In this document: positions 1 through 10,456 of the stretch, one piece after another
Layout: the number at the start of each line of letters is the position of its first letter
How positions within the stretch are numbered: position 1 is the stretch's first letter
Source: Basidiobolus heterosporus B8920
Lineage: Eukaryota; Basidiobolomycota; Basidiobolomycetes; Basidiobolales; Basidiobolaceae
Reading direction: 5' to 3'
NCBI GenBank assembly: GCA_000697455.1
Contig: JNET01029009.1
Location: forward strand, 1 to 36,040
DNA: 36,040 nt
Notes under the pieces: generated by a model
The model's input: the letters and a program-made list of their open reading frames with translations, nothing else
Database searches by the model: none
What the model was told of the DNA's origin: nothing
Position numbers and translations under genes: made by a program

Positions 1-388
1 CCTGTTGTGAGATTCTGGGAGTTATTGGAAGTGATTTGGAGAATCAGAAGAATATGTGGTTTTCACTTAGTGATTTATTGAATGTAAAGTTGACTTTTTT
101 ACTTTGTCAACAAGTAAACAAAGCAACATATAGAATACGTTAAGGAAGGTCCTAGGAACATGTGTGCAAAGTTTGGGGTCATTTGGACATGTTTGAGAAA
201 GTCAAGTATTCTGGGTACTTCTAAGCTAGTGAAAAATATTCCTAGTAAAACCCAAGTGTGAATTTTGGGCAAGACGAAATTGCTAAGTAAATATAATAAA
301 TATTGGGTGTGAGGAAATTGGTCAGTAAATATAATAAGGGTGAGATCAAGTATAAATAATTAGGTGCTAAATTATGTGAATTTCAACA
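1..388 (+). repeat. Dispersed repeat, copy A
   Basis: This copy shares its two ends with copies B (4393-4566) and C (4687-4817), which lie in the opposite orientation. One shared end begins near TGAGATTCTGGGAG and runs through GTGATTTGGA and a TTTTCACTT stretch. The other runs through AGGTGCTAAATTATGTGAAT to TTTCAAC. The interiors differ in length between copies; copy A is the longest and starts at or before the window edge. AGTAAATATAATAA occurs twice inside it (285-298 and 325-338). A further short match (CAAGTGGGAATTTTGG, about 547-562) suggests another degenerate fragment just downstream. No coding capacity is visible. Ends beginning TG and finishing near CA would fit a solo LTR fossil, but a non-autonomous DNA element is equally possible, so the family is unassigned. 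Divergence between copies looks considerable, so it is not recent. Confidence 0.6.
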
Positions 389-814
389 TATAGAACGTTT
401 AACATGGAATATTCTTGCTAGTAGATGTATTAAGGGACCTTACCCAAGTCATAGGTGCTTGGTAGGATTATTGAAACCTTATCTTGATAATGTTACATGC
501 AATGAAATGGATGGAGTTTAGTTGATTTACAAGAAAAGGGTACTCCAAGTGGGAATTTTGGACTTATTGGATTGCAAATCATCATATATCAGTCTAGTAT
601 ATGGCGTCAATAGAAAAATGACAAATTGTTCCAACAAAAATAGAACAAATAATCTTAAGCAGGCAAATAAGAGCAATTGACCATGAGAGAGTAGACTACA
701 TATAGGAAACACAAAGTGGTGAATTTTAGACCAATATATTACTGACTTTGAGAAAACAACGGATTTTTTATTCCAAAAATTATTTATGAATGAATGAGTG
801 AGTTTGTCTATTGA
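389..814. other. Intergenic, downstream of the transporter
   Basis: AT-rich stretch between repeat copy A and the stop codon of the minus-strand MFS transporter. It should hold the transporter 3' UTR. A short fragment near 547-562 resembles part of the dispersed repeat. The open frames here are short, lack recognisable motifs and are not called as genes. Confidence 0.5.
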
Positions 815-2837
815 TTAAAGGAAGTAACGGAAAGATGGATGTCTGTCATAAAGTTTATCAGAATTTTCGGCTGACTTGGATTGGCTGTCATAGACCTTTC
901 CAAAAAGGCGATCTTTTTTACTGTTCTCGTGGGCAAGGCAGATTCGAAGCAGCAGAGCCATGGTAAAAGAGAGGCACATAAATCCAAGACAGATTCCATG
1001 GCCTTCACGGTATGTGGGTGCTTCTGATTTCTTATATATCTAAGTGGCTAGTCTTAGTAATGGTGTGGTGTATGATGGACTTGATTTAACCTACCTGGGA
1101 TCCTAAAATAGAGAAGCATTGTGCAACAGTACCAGTTATGGCAAGGGCGGTACCACGCTTTGTATGGCCAAGGTTATTGTTGGAAATCCAAGTAAGAGTC
1201 TAAAGAACGAAAGACAAGGGTTAATATAACATCACAGAAATCGACTTGTTTAGAACACTTACCAAAGGAATGATTGGATAAACACCGGCACCAACGAGGC
1301 ATGCACCAATATATTTCATTGGGATGTTTTTACCAATAATGAGAAGAATATATCCCAAGGCAGCAATCATAGTAGTGAACATGATACAGAAGCCGCGTTG
1401 TTTAATCATATCCGAAATCCAAGAGACCAAAACCAGTGTGACGCAGCCGGTGGCATAGGGGGGAATGGTGAGAAGTTCCGCTTGAAGAGAGGTGAAGCCC
1501 ATAGCTTTAATGATAGTTGGCAAAAAGGAACTGAAAGAGGAAAGGCAAACGTTGAGACCAAGGTATACAACAATAGCTATCCAATTATGCCAGTCCAGAA
1601 CCGCCTTGAGCATCTGGTGTTTGGAGAAAGCTTTCGTATCCTTATTGCCGCCTGAATGTCCACGCTGGATCGCAAGTTCCCGCTCCTCAGGGGTTAAGAA
1701 ATACTTGCTGGCGGTGTGGGGATAGTTTGGAAGGAAGAAGAAGCAGAGAATACCAAGGAAAATGGTAGGTACACCTTCAATGATGAATAACCATCTCCAG
1801 GATGCCAAGCCATGAGAACCATCGAGATTACGGATGACAGCGTAGGCTAAGACACCATCAAACAATCCAGCAAGAGTAGAGGAGCCCAAGAAAATTGACA
1901 TGCGTCTGGCCATCTCTTCGCGCTTATACCAGTAGCTTAACAGAAGAGGAACACCGGGACCAAGACCAGCTTGAAAGCATCCCATGAAAAACCGAGCTGA
2001 TTTGGGAGTGAGAAGGGGAAAGCTTCAAAAGAAATCTCAGAATATACTTACTTGCCATCATCTCTGAGTAGTTGTGACCAGCTGCGAGACTTCATGAAGA
2101 AACGAGTTAGTGTCAGTTTGTATTCATTTAACCAAATCAAGTAATATTCACCATGTAGCGCAGATTCCCTAGACAAAGAAATCGATTTAGAAAGATCGTT
2201 GATGTATGTATGTATGTATGTATTAAGAGGTGACTTACCCAAATAACCATTACGAAACCGATCCATTTGGAAGGTGGCGCACTAAGAAAAGGAATCTGGT
2301 TAGCATGTGTCCTTCCCAACAACTCGCAAGTTACACTAATTACATTCTAGAAGCCATGGTTGAAGGGATCTGACAAATAATATAGCCTGGATATGGAAAT
2401 GGTTAACGAATGCCACACAATCGACGTTATTGGGGTTTAAAGACTTACCGACAAAGAACATAGTAACGATGTTGTGGAACTGCTTCCCATTGATGTCCAA
2501 ATCTTTTTCAATGCCACCAAGACGAGCGTTACCGATGTTGCCCTAGACCCATTAGTTAGTATTAATGGAAAGATGAAAAGCGCGGTAGCCTATGCTTACT
2601 CTAGTCAATGACGCAAAGAGATACATCAAAGAGACAAACGGCAGTATACTGAAGAAAAGATATAAGTATCCGATAGCAAAGAACAAAAGCGAGAAGAGGT
2701 TTGACTTACTATAGGTCCTGCTTCCACACTAATCTACGCTCCAGCGCCTTCAACTCGGGGTCACCCATGGATGAGGTCACGGTGCTAGTTTCAAAATTTT
2801 CACCAACCTCTTTTGATACTTCTGAATGAGGATCCAT
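815..2837 (-). CDS. MFS transporter, Dal5/allantoate permease (anion:cation symporter) family
   Basis: Predicted 487-residue plasma-membrane permease in ten exons: 2837-2710, 2648-2600, 2542-2449, 2386-2344, 2281-2239, 2168-2152, 2089-2052, 1996-1263, 1199-1091, 1023-815. The hydrophilic N-terminus leads into RRLVWKQDL, then LPFVSLMYLFASLTRGNIGNAR at the end of helix 1, the family hallmark. Helix 4 gives GHNYSEMMATRFFMGCFQAG and the following loop YWYKREEMARR, both typical of Dal5/Tna1-type carriers. The second half has WISNNNLGHTKRGTA and the usual C-terminal FRYFL ending. Substrates in this family are small organic anions such as allantoate, nicotinate, pantothenate or biotin precursors; the exact substrate cannot be told from sequence. 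Exon 6 is only 17 nt, and intron 5 carries a TATG microsatellite. Splice choices were fixed by keeping the family motifs in frame. Confidence 0.9.
2202..2223. repeat. Tetranucleotide microsatellite in intron 5 of the transporter
   Basis: About five tandem TATG units lie wholly inside a short intron of the minus-strand MFS transporter gene. Length variation here would not alter the protein but could affect the short intron. Confidence 0.85.
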
Positions 2838-2931
2838 GTTGAGAAAGAGTTGGTTGTAACATGTACTTTGTTCCCTCTTTATATACTCTTTTCAAGGAGG
2901 CAGGGATCTTATGAAGCCTTCTTTGCAATGA

Positions 2932-2943
2932 TTAGGGTTAGGG
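2932..2943 (+). repeat. Telomere-like TTAGGG box in the transporter promoter
   Basis: Two exact TTAGGG units about 95 bp upstream of the transporter ATG. Similar interstitial boxes recur through the window (3341-3351, 9830-9850, 9891-9903, 13417-13426, 16646-16657, 22339-22350, 32991-33004, 33052-33062). In other eukaryotes such telo-boxes bind Myb- or Tbf1/Rap1-type factors; a role here is inference. Confidence 0.5.
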
Positions 2944-3874
2944 TGATCTCCACTTGGTGATCTCCACACCTTTTGGCTGCTCCATACACCAATCATCCAA
3001 CATTTCTGGATTATTGTTCAAGTTTTCCTAACTGTGTAGGGCCATACGTTCTATCCGAAAAAGGCAGGGTTCCGAATATGAGTAAGTATCGATAATACTA
3101 AATGGGAAGCTATGGTAAGCAATGGCAGTACCAGGGCAGAAGCGATGGATTAGGCGAATAACTCGTTGCATTGTTTAGACCCGTTATACGACGGTGTAAT
3201 CTCAGTTCATTGACTTTAAATGTTGGTAAAAATATACCCATAGATTAATAGAATTTCATCAATTTCATCTGAACGGACATCTAGTTACTACTCTTCTTGT
3301 TGTGGTATAGCTCTCACTACCGACCTTGAGTCACTTAGGATTAGGGTTAGGTACGTTTCAATATTCGCTGAATAAATGGCCGGAGAAACTTTATTGTTTG
3401 GTTTGGATAAACAATTCATCCCGAGCTCTCGGCTCAGTCAGATTATGTGACAATGTCAGAGATGGCCAATCTGTCATTAATAACGGTTAGCCATTCACCT
3501 TTTGTAGATCAGTCCAGGTTTGTAATAGACCATTCTTGCATCATAATTGCTCCAATGATCATTTGTTACTAGTCACTTTATTAGGAAATCAATCGAAGTT
3601 TGTTGAACAAAGACAACGAGTTCAGTTCAAGAAAGACCAATCTACCATAGGATTTGGGGTTGAGAGTATCAACCCTGATTCTATTTTGCGCAAAGGTTGT
3701 TGGAGAAAGACTAATCCTTTGTACAAGTGACAGGATATACAAATTTGGGAATAATACGGAACCGTAGCTAAAGGCCTGGGATAGATAGCATTGGTGATGG
3801 TTGAGATTCCGATCAGATTCTTCTAATCTCCTTTTCTTTTGCTAAGCGAACACTAACCCCGTGAACCTTTCAAT

Positions 3875-3940
3875 ATTCCCATCAATGTTCAACACAAGAA
3901 CACAAACATTCCCATCAATATTCAACACGACAACACGAAA
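3875..3940. repeat. 33-bp tandem duplication
   Basis: Two adjacent copies of a 33-bp unit starting ATTCCCATCAAT and continuing TTCAACAC, at 3875-3907 and 3908-3940, with a few mismatches between them. It lies in non-coding DNA with no evident function. Confidence 0.75.
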
Positions 3941-4392
3941 TCACATAGAATCACGTACGAGTTTAGATTTTGCTAATCTCGTCACCAACATCTCGATCTA
4001 TGTTAATTACGTTATATACCCATCACGATGGATCAGAAAATATGCGATTCAATTCACACGACAACAATAATTCCCTTAATGGATTAGACTTCGCTATACT
4101 GAATTATGATTATTAATAACTGGCAAATATGGTTTCCCAGAAGTCCGTACATAATATAATATAAGTGGTATATCAAAGTTCATTCGTAGTTGAAGTGGCC
4201 AGAAAACTTGGTCCAGGTGCCATGAAAATCAGTATAACCGCGAGGTAATAGATTAGACGAAAACAGGTAATTCAAAACTTTTCTTCAGTCAAGGTTGTGA
4301 TGATTAGCATGTGCGCAACAGACTACTATTCTGATTAGATTATTTCCGTTACCTGTAGCCCATCTTAAATCATTTCTGCGTATGGATTATGC

Positions 4393-4566
4393 TGAAATTC
4401 ACTTATCACCTACTTATTCATACAAGCTTAGGGTAATTTCTCTTCCAAAATCCACACTTGGAATATTTTCACGAAACAACTTTAAACCTAATAAGCCTAC
4501 AATTGAGAATCACATATTCTTTAATTCTCCAAATTACTGCCAATACTTCCTAGAATCTCATATCAG
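4393..4566 (-). repeat. Dispersed repeat, copy B (inverted relative to copy A)
   Basis: Read on the minus strand it begins with the same end as copy A (TGAGATTCTAGG, then AGTAATTTGGAGAAT), shares an interior block with copy A (AAGTGTGGATTTTGG against AAGTGTGAATTTTGG), and ends GTGAATTTCAGCA. It is clearly diverged from copies A and C. No coding frame belongs to it. Confidence 0.6.
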
Positions 4567-4686
4567 AAGTATATATACAGATTATGAAGGAAATATTAAT
4601 AGAACAAGAATTTTCAATCAAGTGAAATTAATGAGTGGGCGTAGCACAAGTAAAGCGACACTTAATAAGCCTACAAGTGAAACCCG

Positions 4687-4817
4687 TTGAAATTCACATA
4701 ATTTAGCACCTATTTATTCATACTTGATCTTACCCTTATTATATTTACTACAAGTGAAAATCACATTCTTCTAATTGTCCAAATCACTCCCAACAGCTCC
4801 CAGAATCTCACAATAGG
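4687..4817 (-). repeat. Dispersed repeat, copy C (inverted relative to copy A)
   Basis: The reverse complement of this stretch matches copy A nearly base for base at both ends, but lacks about 250 bp of the copy A interior. AATAAGCCTACAA occurs just upstream (near 4662) and again in copy B (near 4489), so B and C may be nested or tandem remnants of one family. Non-coding. Confidence 0.65.
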
Positions 4818-5172
4818 CATGATGGAAAGACGAAAGAAGATGAGATTCTTTTTTGACAGAGCCAAGTAAGGAAGATGGTGGACATACTTCTACAGAGCTT
4901 TAAAAGCATACTTTAAGATTTCTTTTTGATATAATTTTGGATTAATTACAAGAACATTACCAAATGATATATATTCTAGTAGCATTCAGAATTCTAGTTA
5001 GCATTAGCATTTTCACTGCTCTAAGATTCAACCTCTAGCTTTATATATAGTACAGGGAATTCTAAACCTCCAGTAAAGTATTAAGTGATATCATACTATC
5101 AAATTTCTAGATCAGCCTCAATATTGCCAAAATTCGTTGGTAAGACATGTCAGGTGCTAGGTACTCCATGAT
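4818..5172. other. Intergenic, downstream of the subtilase
   Basis: AT-rich stretch between repeat copy C and the stop codon of the minus-strand subtilase. It should contain the subtilase 3' UTR. Nothing else is recognised. Confidence 0.5.
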
Positions 5173-6833
5173 TTATACCAAACATGACTGCCACATCATA
5201 ACCATGGGGAAGAGTAGTAGTGTGCAAACACTATAAGCAGGTAGTGCTGCCGTAGATTTCAAAATCAACTCTCGTGTGAGATTAGAACCAAGGTAGAGAA
5301 TGGGCCTTACGTCTGAACCTTTTCGTACAAATTTGTCACTTTGAGCTAGCAAATGAGTCTTTAATGCTACAGGATCCCAATCCTTCTCACTCAAGATTAA
5401 TGCCATAGCACCTGTAACCTAGTTTATGTTAGTTGACCAAAGTAATTACACAGTGAAGTAGATATGAAGTTACGTGAGGCGCGGCCATTGAAGTGCCAGA
5501 GAGTACGTGGCTAGACTTTTGGCCTGATTTCCATGCAGAGACGATATCTGTGCCAGGTGCGTAACTAAGATAAAGGGAAGGTGAATTTTCGAAAACCAAT
5601 CAAAGCACTAGTAACATACATAACAACATACATCGTTACGCATGAGCCATGGTTTGAGAAGTTGGTTATTTGATCGGATTTGTCAATTGCCCCTACAATC
5701 ACCGCTTTAGGCACGGAGCTTGGAGAGTAACGACAGGCATTTTTCCCATCGTTCCCCGCTGATCAAAGTATGTGAGTAATAGTTGATGTGTTTATCAGAT
5801 GAGCCTAAGCTCGAAGTTACCTGCGATTGAGAAATGAATTCCTAATTCAATGGCTTCCTCGATAGCTTCATTTGCAGCTTGGCTAAAGTCAGCGCTTAAC
5901 GAAAGACTAGCAATGAAGTCAGCTCATGAAAACCCCCCATATTACCTGATAATGAGCCCTTACTTGACAACACTCTTCTGACCAGGATTCCTCAGATGAT
6001 CTTTTACAATCCATTCGATTCCACGCAGAACATCACTAAGCTTCCCAGACCCATCCGGACTCAACGCTTTTATTGATACCAACCTAGCTTGTTTAGCGAC
6101 ACCAAAAGTTTTCCCTTTCAAGAGTAAGTTTAGTACAACACTAAATCAAGAACGTTCAAGATATCTTGGCGTTCTCTTAAAATACCTATGGCTACACCGG
6201 CAATGAACGTGCCATGGCCATGCCGATCGCTTCCGTCAGTATCGCCAGTCAATATGGGACCCCAGCTCGCTCTACCTTCGAAATCCTGGTGATCAATGTT
6301 AACTCCACTTAGACAAACAGTCAGACAATTGGCGAGTAACTCCAAGTAGGCTGAACAAGACTTACGTATCAATCACATAGATGGTCACGTTTTTACCAGA
6401 AGAAGCGGGGTAGCGGAACTGAAGATCAGTACCATCACGTTGATCGATCCTATCCAATCCCTAATAAGAGGAATGAATTTTCGAATCAACTTCCTTTATG
6501 AAAAGCATCATATCTTACCCAACTAGGTGGCTTGTACTGTATGTCACAGATATGAACCGGTAAATCTGGAATGATATATTCTATCTCTGGCATCCCTTTG
6601 AATTTTTCCATGATTTCTACTTGAATCTCTCCCGAATACCATTGAAACCCACCGATATGTCGGGTCTTGATGAATTTTTCGGTGCTATTGGAGGGAGGAA
6701 ATGGAAATCCCCCCGATTTAGCCATGACAAGAGATTTTTTAAAGACAATAATATGTCCTGGTCCGGCAAGAACCCTACCCCCACATAAAAGATACAAAGT
6801 CAACGAGAACAAAGGGAATAATCGACCAGACAT
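5173..6833 (-). CDS. Secreted subtilisin-like serine protease (peptidase S8)
   Basis: Predicted 410-residue preproenzyme in eight exons: 6833-6519, 6460-6366, 6307-6186, 6114-5964, 5906-5821, 5758-5632, 5564-5474, 5418-5173. The ATG at 6833 gives a clean signal peptide (MSGRLFPLF... to ...GRVLA). An inhibitor-I9-like propeptide follows, with HIIVFKK near its start and a YIIPDLPV end. The catalytic triad is visible: Asp in VIDTGVNIDH, His in DRHGHGTFIAGVA and Ser in GTSMAAPH. The oxyanion-hole Asn lies in AAGNDG. This is the proteinase K-like fungal type, used for extracellular protein breakdown or host penetration. His replaces the usual Asn before GHGT, and Phe the usual His after it. The last about 25 residues are strongly hydrophobic (ALPAYSVCTLLLFPMVMMWQ), suggesting a GPI-type or membrane-anchoring tail rather than free secretion. 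Confidence 0.9.
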
Positions 6834-7418
6834 CAGTGACAGGAATAAGCCAAAGTGGAAGGCGAAGGCGCACAGCAAAGTGGTACTGAGACTAAAGGCT
6901 TGAATGCAACCCAGGAAGATCTCGATACTGAAAGGTTAAGCACATTTCAACTTGTCTCGATTCTACTTAAGTATACAACGAAGTTTATGAGGACGAATTT
7001 TCGGATGATTTAAGATAAAATCTATATTCTCCTTCATTATAGGACAATACATTGTATATTGTTGACATACAATGCAAACATGTGACCAACAAATGGATTT
7101 ATTAATTTGATGGAACCAACTACTTCTAAAATATTGATATTCTGTGTGTGGTCTATTGTGCACGGATAAGACGTAGGGGAGAATGGTAAATGGAGAACCC
7201 AGTAAATCTAATCATGCTAATGAATCTGGTGCATTCAATTCAAGCAAGGGTGTTCCGAAGCGCCGTCATGATATCGGGAGAGGGCAGGGAGTAGGGGAGT
7301 GTGATGGTATGGTTCGTTTTTTTAAATAAGATCTTTGAATCCAGTGAAGTGAATGTGAATAAACGGAGAAGAGAAAAGAACAATCCCACGAGAACTTAGC
7401 AAAATGCTGGTATAATTA
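6834..7418. other. Intergenic between subtilase and ADE4
   Basis: Holds the subtilase promoter and the ADE4 3' UTR (both genes are on the minus strand). No additional gene or clear repeat is seen. The short open frames here have no recognisable motif. Confidence 0.5.
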
Positions 7419-9362
7419 TTATTTGTTGTGGAAGCTGTTAAACAGACCTATTGTTTCGGGTGATGCGAGAGTTTCCTGCCCACCCTTAGCATGGTCGTTA
7501 CGCATATCCTCAATGTGCTCCAGATACTCTTTGGTCACACCACCAGTGATGTATTGTCCATCAAACACAGAGGCTTCGAAACGTTCGATCTTGGGGTTTA
7601 GAACGGTACAAGAAGCAATGAGATCATCTATGTCCTGGAAAATCACTCTATCAGCGCCAATTTCTTCCGCAACTTCATCCTCCGACCGGCCATAAGCCAC
7701 CAACTCCTTGGCCGATGGCATATCAATGCCATATACATTAGGGTATCTACGCAAATCAAGAAATTGGTTATTACGACTGTCCTGCATGGTCTAGAAAAAC
7801 TTGTTATATCTTACCTGATAGCAGGGGCACATGATGCAAAATAGACCTTTTTCGCTCCCACATCTCTTGCCATTTGAATGATCTCTTTGGAGGTGGTACC
7901 TCGAACGATCGAATCGTCAACCAAGAGAACATTCTTTCCGGCGAATTCCAATGGCATGGGATTCAACTTTCTTCTCACGTTTTTGCGTCTCATCTGTTGC
8001 CCTGGCATAATGAATGTACGACCAACATAACGGTTTTTGATGAATCCTTCACGGAACACGATGCCCAATTTGTAAGACAATTGGAGGGCGGACACGCGTG
8101 AAGTATCTGGAACGGGGATAACAACATCTATATCATTTTCAGAGCCAAGTTTCTTGATGATCTGTGCAGCTAGGGCTTCGCCCATAGCAAGACGGGATCT
8201 GTATACAGATATGCCATCAATGATAGAATCAGGTCTAGCAAAGTAGACGTACTCAAATATGCAAGGGGTATAAGGTTTTCCAGGCATCAACATCCTTTTG
8301 GTGACGTTCGTTTTACTCAAGATTATGGCTTCACCAGGTAAGACGTCAACGATGTCAGTGAATCCAAGTACATCAAGTACGACACTTTCCGATGCAAACA
8401 TATAATCATATCCATTAGCTGAAGGACGACGCCCATAGACCAAAGGTCTGATACCATTAGGATCTCTGAAGGCAAGGATACCAAATCCTACGAAAGTCCC
8501 ACATCAATTTAATTGGAGTTTGAGGAAAAGTATGCAAAGATTGTTACTTACCAGCAATCATGGCCAGACAAGCGTAGCCACCAACGCATATATCGTAAAT
8601 ACCCTTGATAGCAGTGAAAATATCCTCTTCATTAATTCTGGTCAGAGAGTAAGAGAGTTAGTAAACGAATCATGTTTCAAGTCCATACAAATTCACCAAG
8701 CTTTACCTGGCTTTGCCGGTTTTTTGGAGATTGTCTGCGAAGATGTTGAGAAGAACTTCACTATCAGAGGAAGTATTGATGTGTCTGTGAGCATCAAAGT
8801 CCAAGTAATTTCTTAGACTCTCGGTGTTGATAAGGTTTCCATTCTAAAACCAACAGAAATAAGTTTATCTGCGCGAAGAAACATACAACATCAAATTGAA
8901 ATCGTACATGTGCAAAGACTATCCCATAAGGACTATTGACATAAAAAGGCTGAGCTTCGGAGGAGGAAGAGGAACCAGCGGTAGGATATCTTACTAATGA
9001 TTCCGAGACGAGTTAGTTAAGGAAAATATAATATACCACGCTTGATATGAATGTTACCGACCATGGCCAACACCCATATTACCAACAAGGTTGAGTAAGT
9101 CCTGCTTTCCGAAAGTCTCTGAAACCATACCGTTCCCTTTGTGTTGATAGAGACGCCCTTTATGACCACAAGTAATGATACCCGCAGCGTCCTACAAAGT
9201 AAAGGAATAAGCAAGTTGGACAACGTGCACCTTAATAAAGAGCTAGTGCATCTGGATAGTTCATACCTGGCCTCTATGTTGTAATAAGCCTAGACCTTCG
9301 AAAAGATCCCCACTGGCCATACCATCTTGAGCAGCCAACAATAAAGCAACGATACCACACAT
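7419..9362 (-). CDS. ADE4: Amidophosphoribosyltransferase (glutamine PRPP amidotransferase)
   Basis: Catalyses the committed first step of de novo purine synthesis in the cytosol: PRPP plus glutamine to 5-phosphoribosylamine. Predicted 511 residues in seven exons: 9362-9267, 9191-9058, 8989-8908, 8843-8707, 8637-8552, 8487-7815, 7746-7419. The start is fixed by MCGIVALL, which places the nucleophilic Cys at residue 2 with no propeptide, as in other fungal Ade4 proteins. The glutaminase domain shows [26 protein letters not shown] and an [14 protein letters not shown] stretch; [14 protein letters not shown] and FASESVVLD follow. The PRTase domain carries the PRPP-binding loop [14 protein letters not shown] near residue 360, preceded by [14 protein letters not shown]. 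The length matches the family. All splice phases close without adjustment, so the model is firm. Confidence 0.96.
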
Positions 9363-10174
9363 GATTCGGTTTCTAACTTGGAGTTTTACGAACCCGTTAA
9401 GATATAAGAAAGAAGGAGAGATAGAAGGCAAGTAGTAGCCGCGATACGAGAAGTCCAAAGCGATTCCTTCCACTTCAGACGGTGAATTAAGTACTCGAGT
9501 AAAAAACCGGGGTTCTTCCGTTTCGAAAATATCAATTCGAGAAAGATTTCAATTCATTGGTAGTATAAGCGATGTACAGGCGTAAACTATTGTGCCCCAG
9601 TTAATCCGTAGTTGAAAAAAGGCGAATACTATGACAGAGAATGATGAGATAAGATGATAAGATAAACGATTGGCCAGGTATAGATATGATAATGGGGGCA
9701 AGCCAAAATTAAGATAAATAAAAACCTTATAAAAGAAAATTTTGCCTACTTAGGCTAGGGAACCAATTACAGATCGATATCTTTAGATGGAGGTTGCATT
9801 TTATACTTATCTATGTTGATTGGACTATGCCTAACCCTAACCCTAACCCTCTTGGTGATGCAGCATCGGCTAGATCATTCCCACACTTATCCCCTAACCC
9901 TAGCCTCTACAATATCCATGATACTGGATATTTAAGCTATACCTGTGATGGTTCCGGATACACGAGCAAGATACTAGCTAGGGTTACGAGGTAGAGTTAC
10001 ACCAGCAGTAACTGGAAATTATTTTTAGTGGGACTCACGCTTCTAACCACGGGCCTTTACGGCAGGCGTAGATCCACTGGTCAGGGCCATTCAAAGGGAT
10101 CACCTCCTATGTAGTTGATGTAAAGAGTCCTCGTGCTATGCTTCGTTGAGGCAGGTACTGCGTTCCCGACAAAG
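9363..10174. other. Divergent intergenic region with telomere-like repeats
   Basis: Lies between the starts of ADE4 (minus) and the small secreted peptide gene (plus). It contains three and a half CCCTAA units at 9830-9850, CCCCTAACCCTAG at 9891-9903 and a TAGGGTTA box near 9979-9986. The 10040-10170 part is less AT-rich than its surroundings and should be the peptide gene promoter. The 66-codon frame across the repeats (9794-9994) is judged chance. Confidence 0.55.
9830..9850 (-). repeat. Interstitial telomere-like repeat
   Basis: The plus strand reads CCTAACCCTAACCCTAACCCT, three full TTAGGG-type units on the minus strand. It is the longest telomere-like run in the window, about 470 bp upstream of ADE4 and 380 bp upstream of the peptide gene. 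It is too short to be a telomere end. Confidence 0.75.
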
Positions 10175-10182
10175 TATATAAG
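10175..10182 (+). promoter_or_regulatory. TATA box of the small secreted peptide gene
   Basis: TATATAAG about 50 bp upstream of the ATG at 10231, leaving a short 5' UTR. A perfect TATA this close suggests strong or regulated transcription. Confidence 0.55.
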
Positions 10183-10230
10183 TCTTATGACTCGTGCTGA
10201 AAGAGCATCAACTCATCCACTTCCGATAAT

Positions 10231-10456
10231 ATGCGCTTCGCTTTGTATTTCGCTCTCGCTGCCCTGATTGCTACCAATGTTGCTGCTTTAACTATGAAGG
10301 AATGTGAGAAGAGCTGCGGTCGTCCAAAGATGTGTATGCTTGTCAACAAAGTGCCTACATGCATGCGTATGTAAGTGGCCAAGTGGTCAGTGACACACAT
10401 CTACAATATCATCATCAGCCATTACACGTGGAGGATGGAAGAGTGTTGGCAAATAA
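10231..10456 (+). CDS. Small secreted cysteine-rich peptide, FOLN-like spacing
   Basis: The ATG at 10231 opens MRFALYFALAALIATNVAA, a textbook signal peptide with likely cleavage after Ala19. The mature part has four cysteines spaced C-x3-C-x5-C-x8-C (residues 25, 29, 35, 44) in ECEKSCGRPKMCMLVNKVPTC. That spacing and the N-x-x-P-x-C end resemble the N-terminal follistatin (FOLN) module, but this is a pattern resemblance only. Read without splicing, the frame stops at 10372-10374 (47 residues). A good 52-nt intron (GTATGT donor at 10367, CAG acceptor ending 10418) would give exons 10231-10366 and 10419-10456 and 57 residues ending GGWKSVGK. I favour the spliced form because its size and donor match the other introns here. 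AATAAA at 10452-10457 overlaps the stop. Role unknown: effector, antimicrobial or cell-surface peptide are all possible. Confidence 0.6.

Larger units (their letters stand above)
2838..4392. other. Intergenic region upstream of the transporter
   Basis: Promoter side of the minus-strand MFS gene. It contains TTAGGGTTAGGG at 2932-2943, about 95 bp upstream of the start codon, and TTAGGGTTAGG at 3341-3351. The 12-bp direct repeat GGTGATCTCCAC occurs at 2942-2953 and 2956-2967. A 33-bp unit occurs twice in tandem at 3875-3940. No convincing gene is present; the short plus-strand frames at 3536-3730 and 3861-4070 have no recognisable motif. Confidence 0.6.

Noticed and set aside
7811-8443. Reading the large ADE4 frame as a separate gene starting at an internal Met
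   Set aside because: The glutaminase domain is encoded by upstream exons that splice in phase to it; the internal Met lies mid-domain.
9830-9850. A possible chromosome end or telomere fusion point
   Set aside because: Only about three units, with ordinary genes on both sides and similar short boxes elsewhere; no change in composition or gene content across the site.
9794-9994. Plus-strand frame containing an Asn-Pro repeat
   Set aside because: The Asn-Pro run is just the translation of CCCTAA units; no start context or homology.
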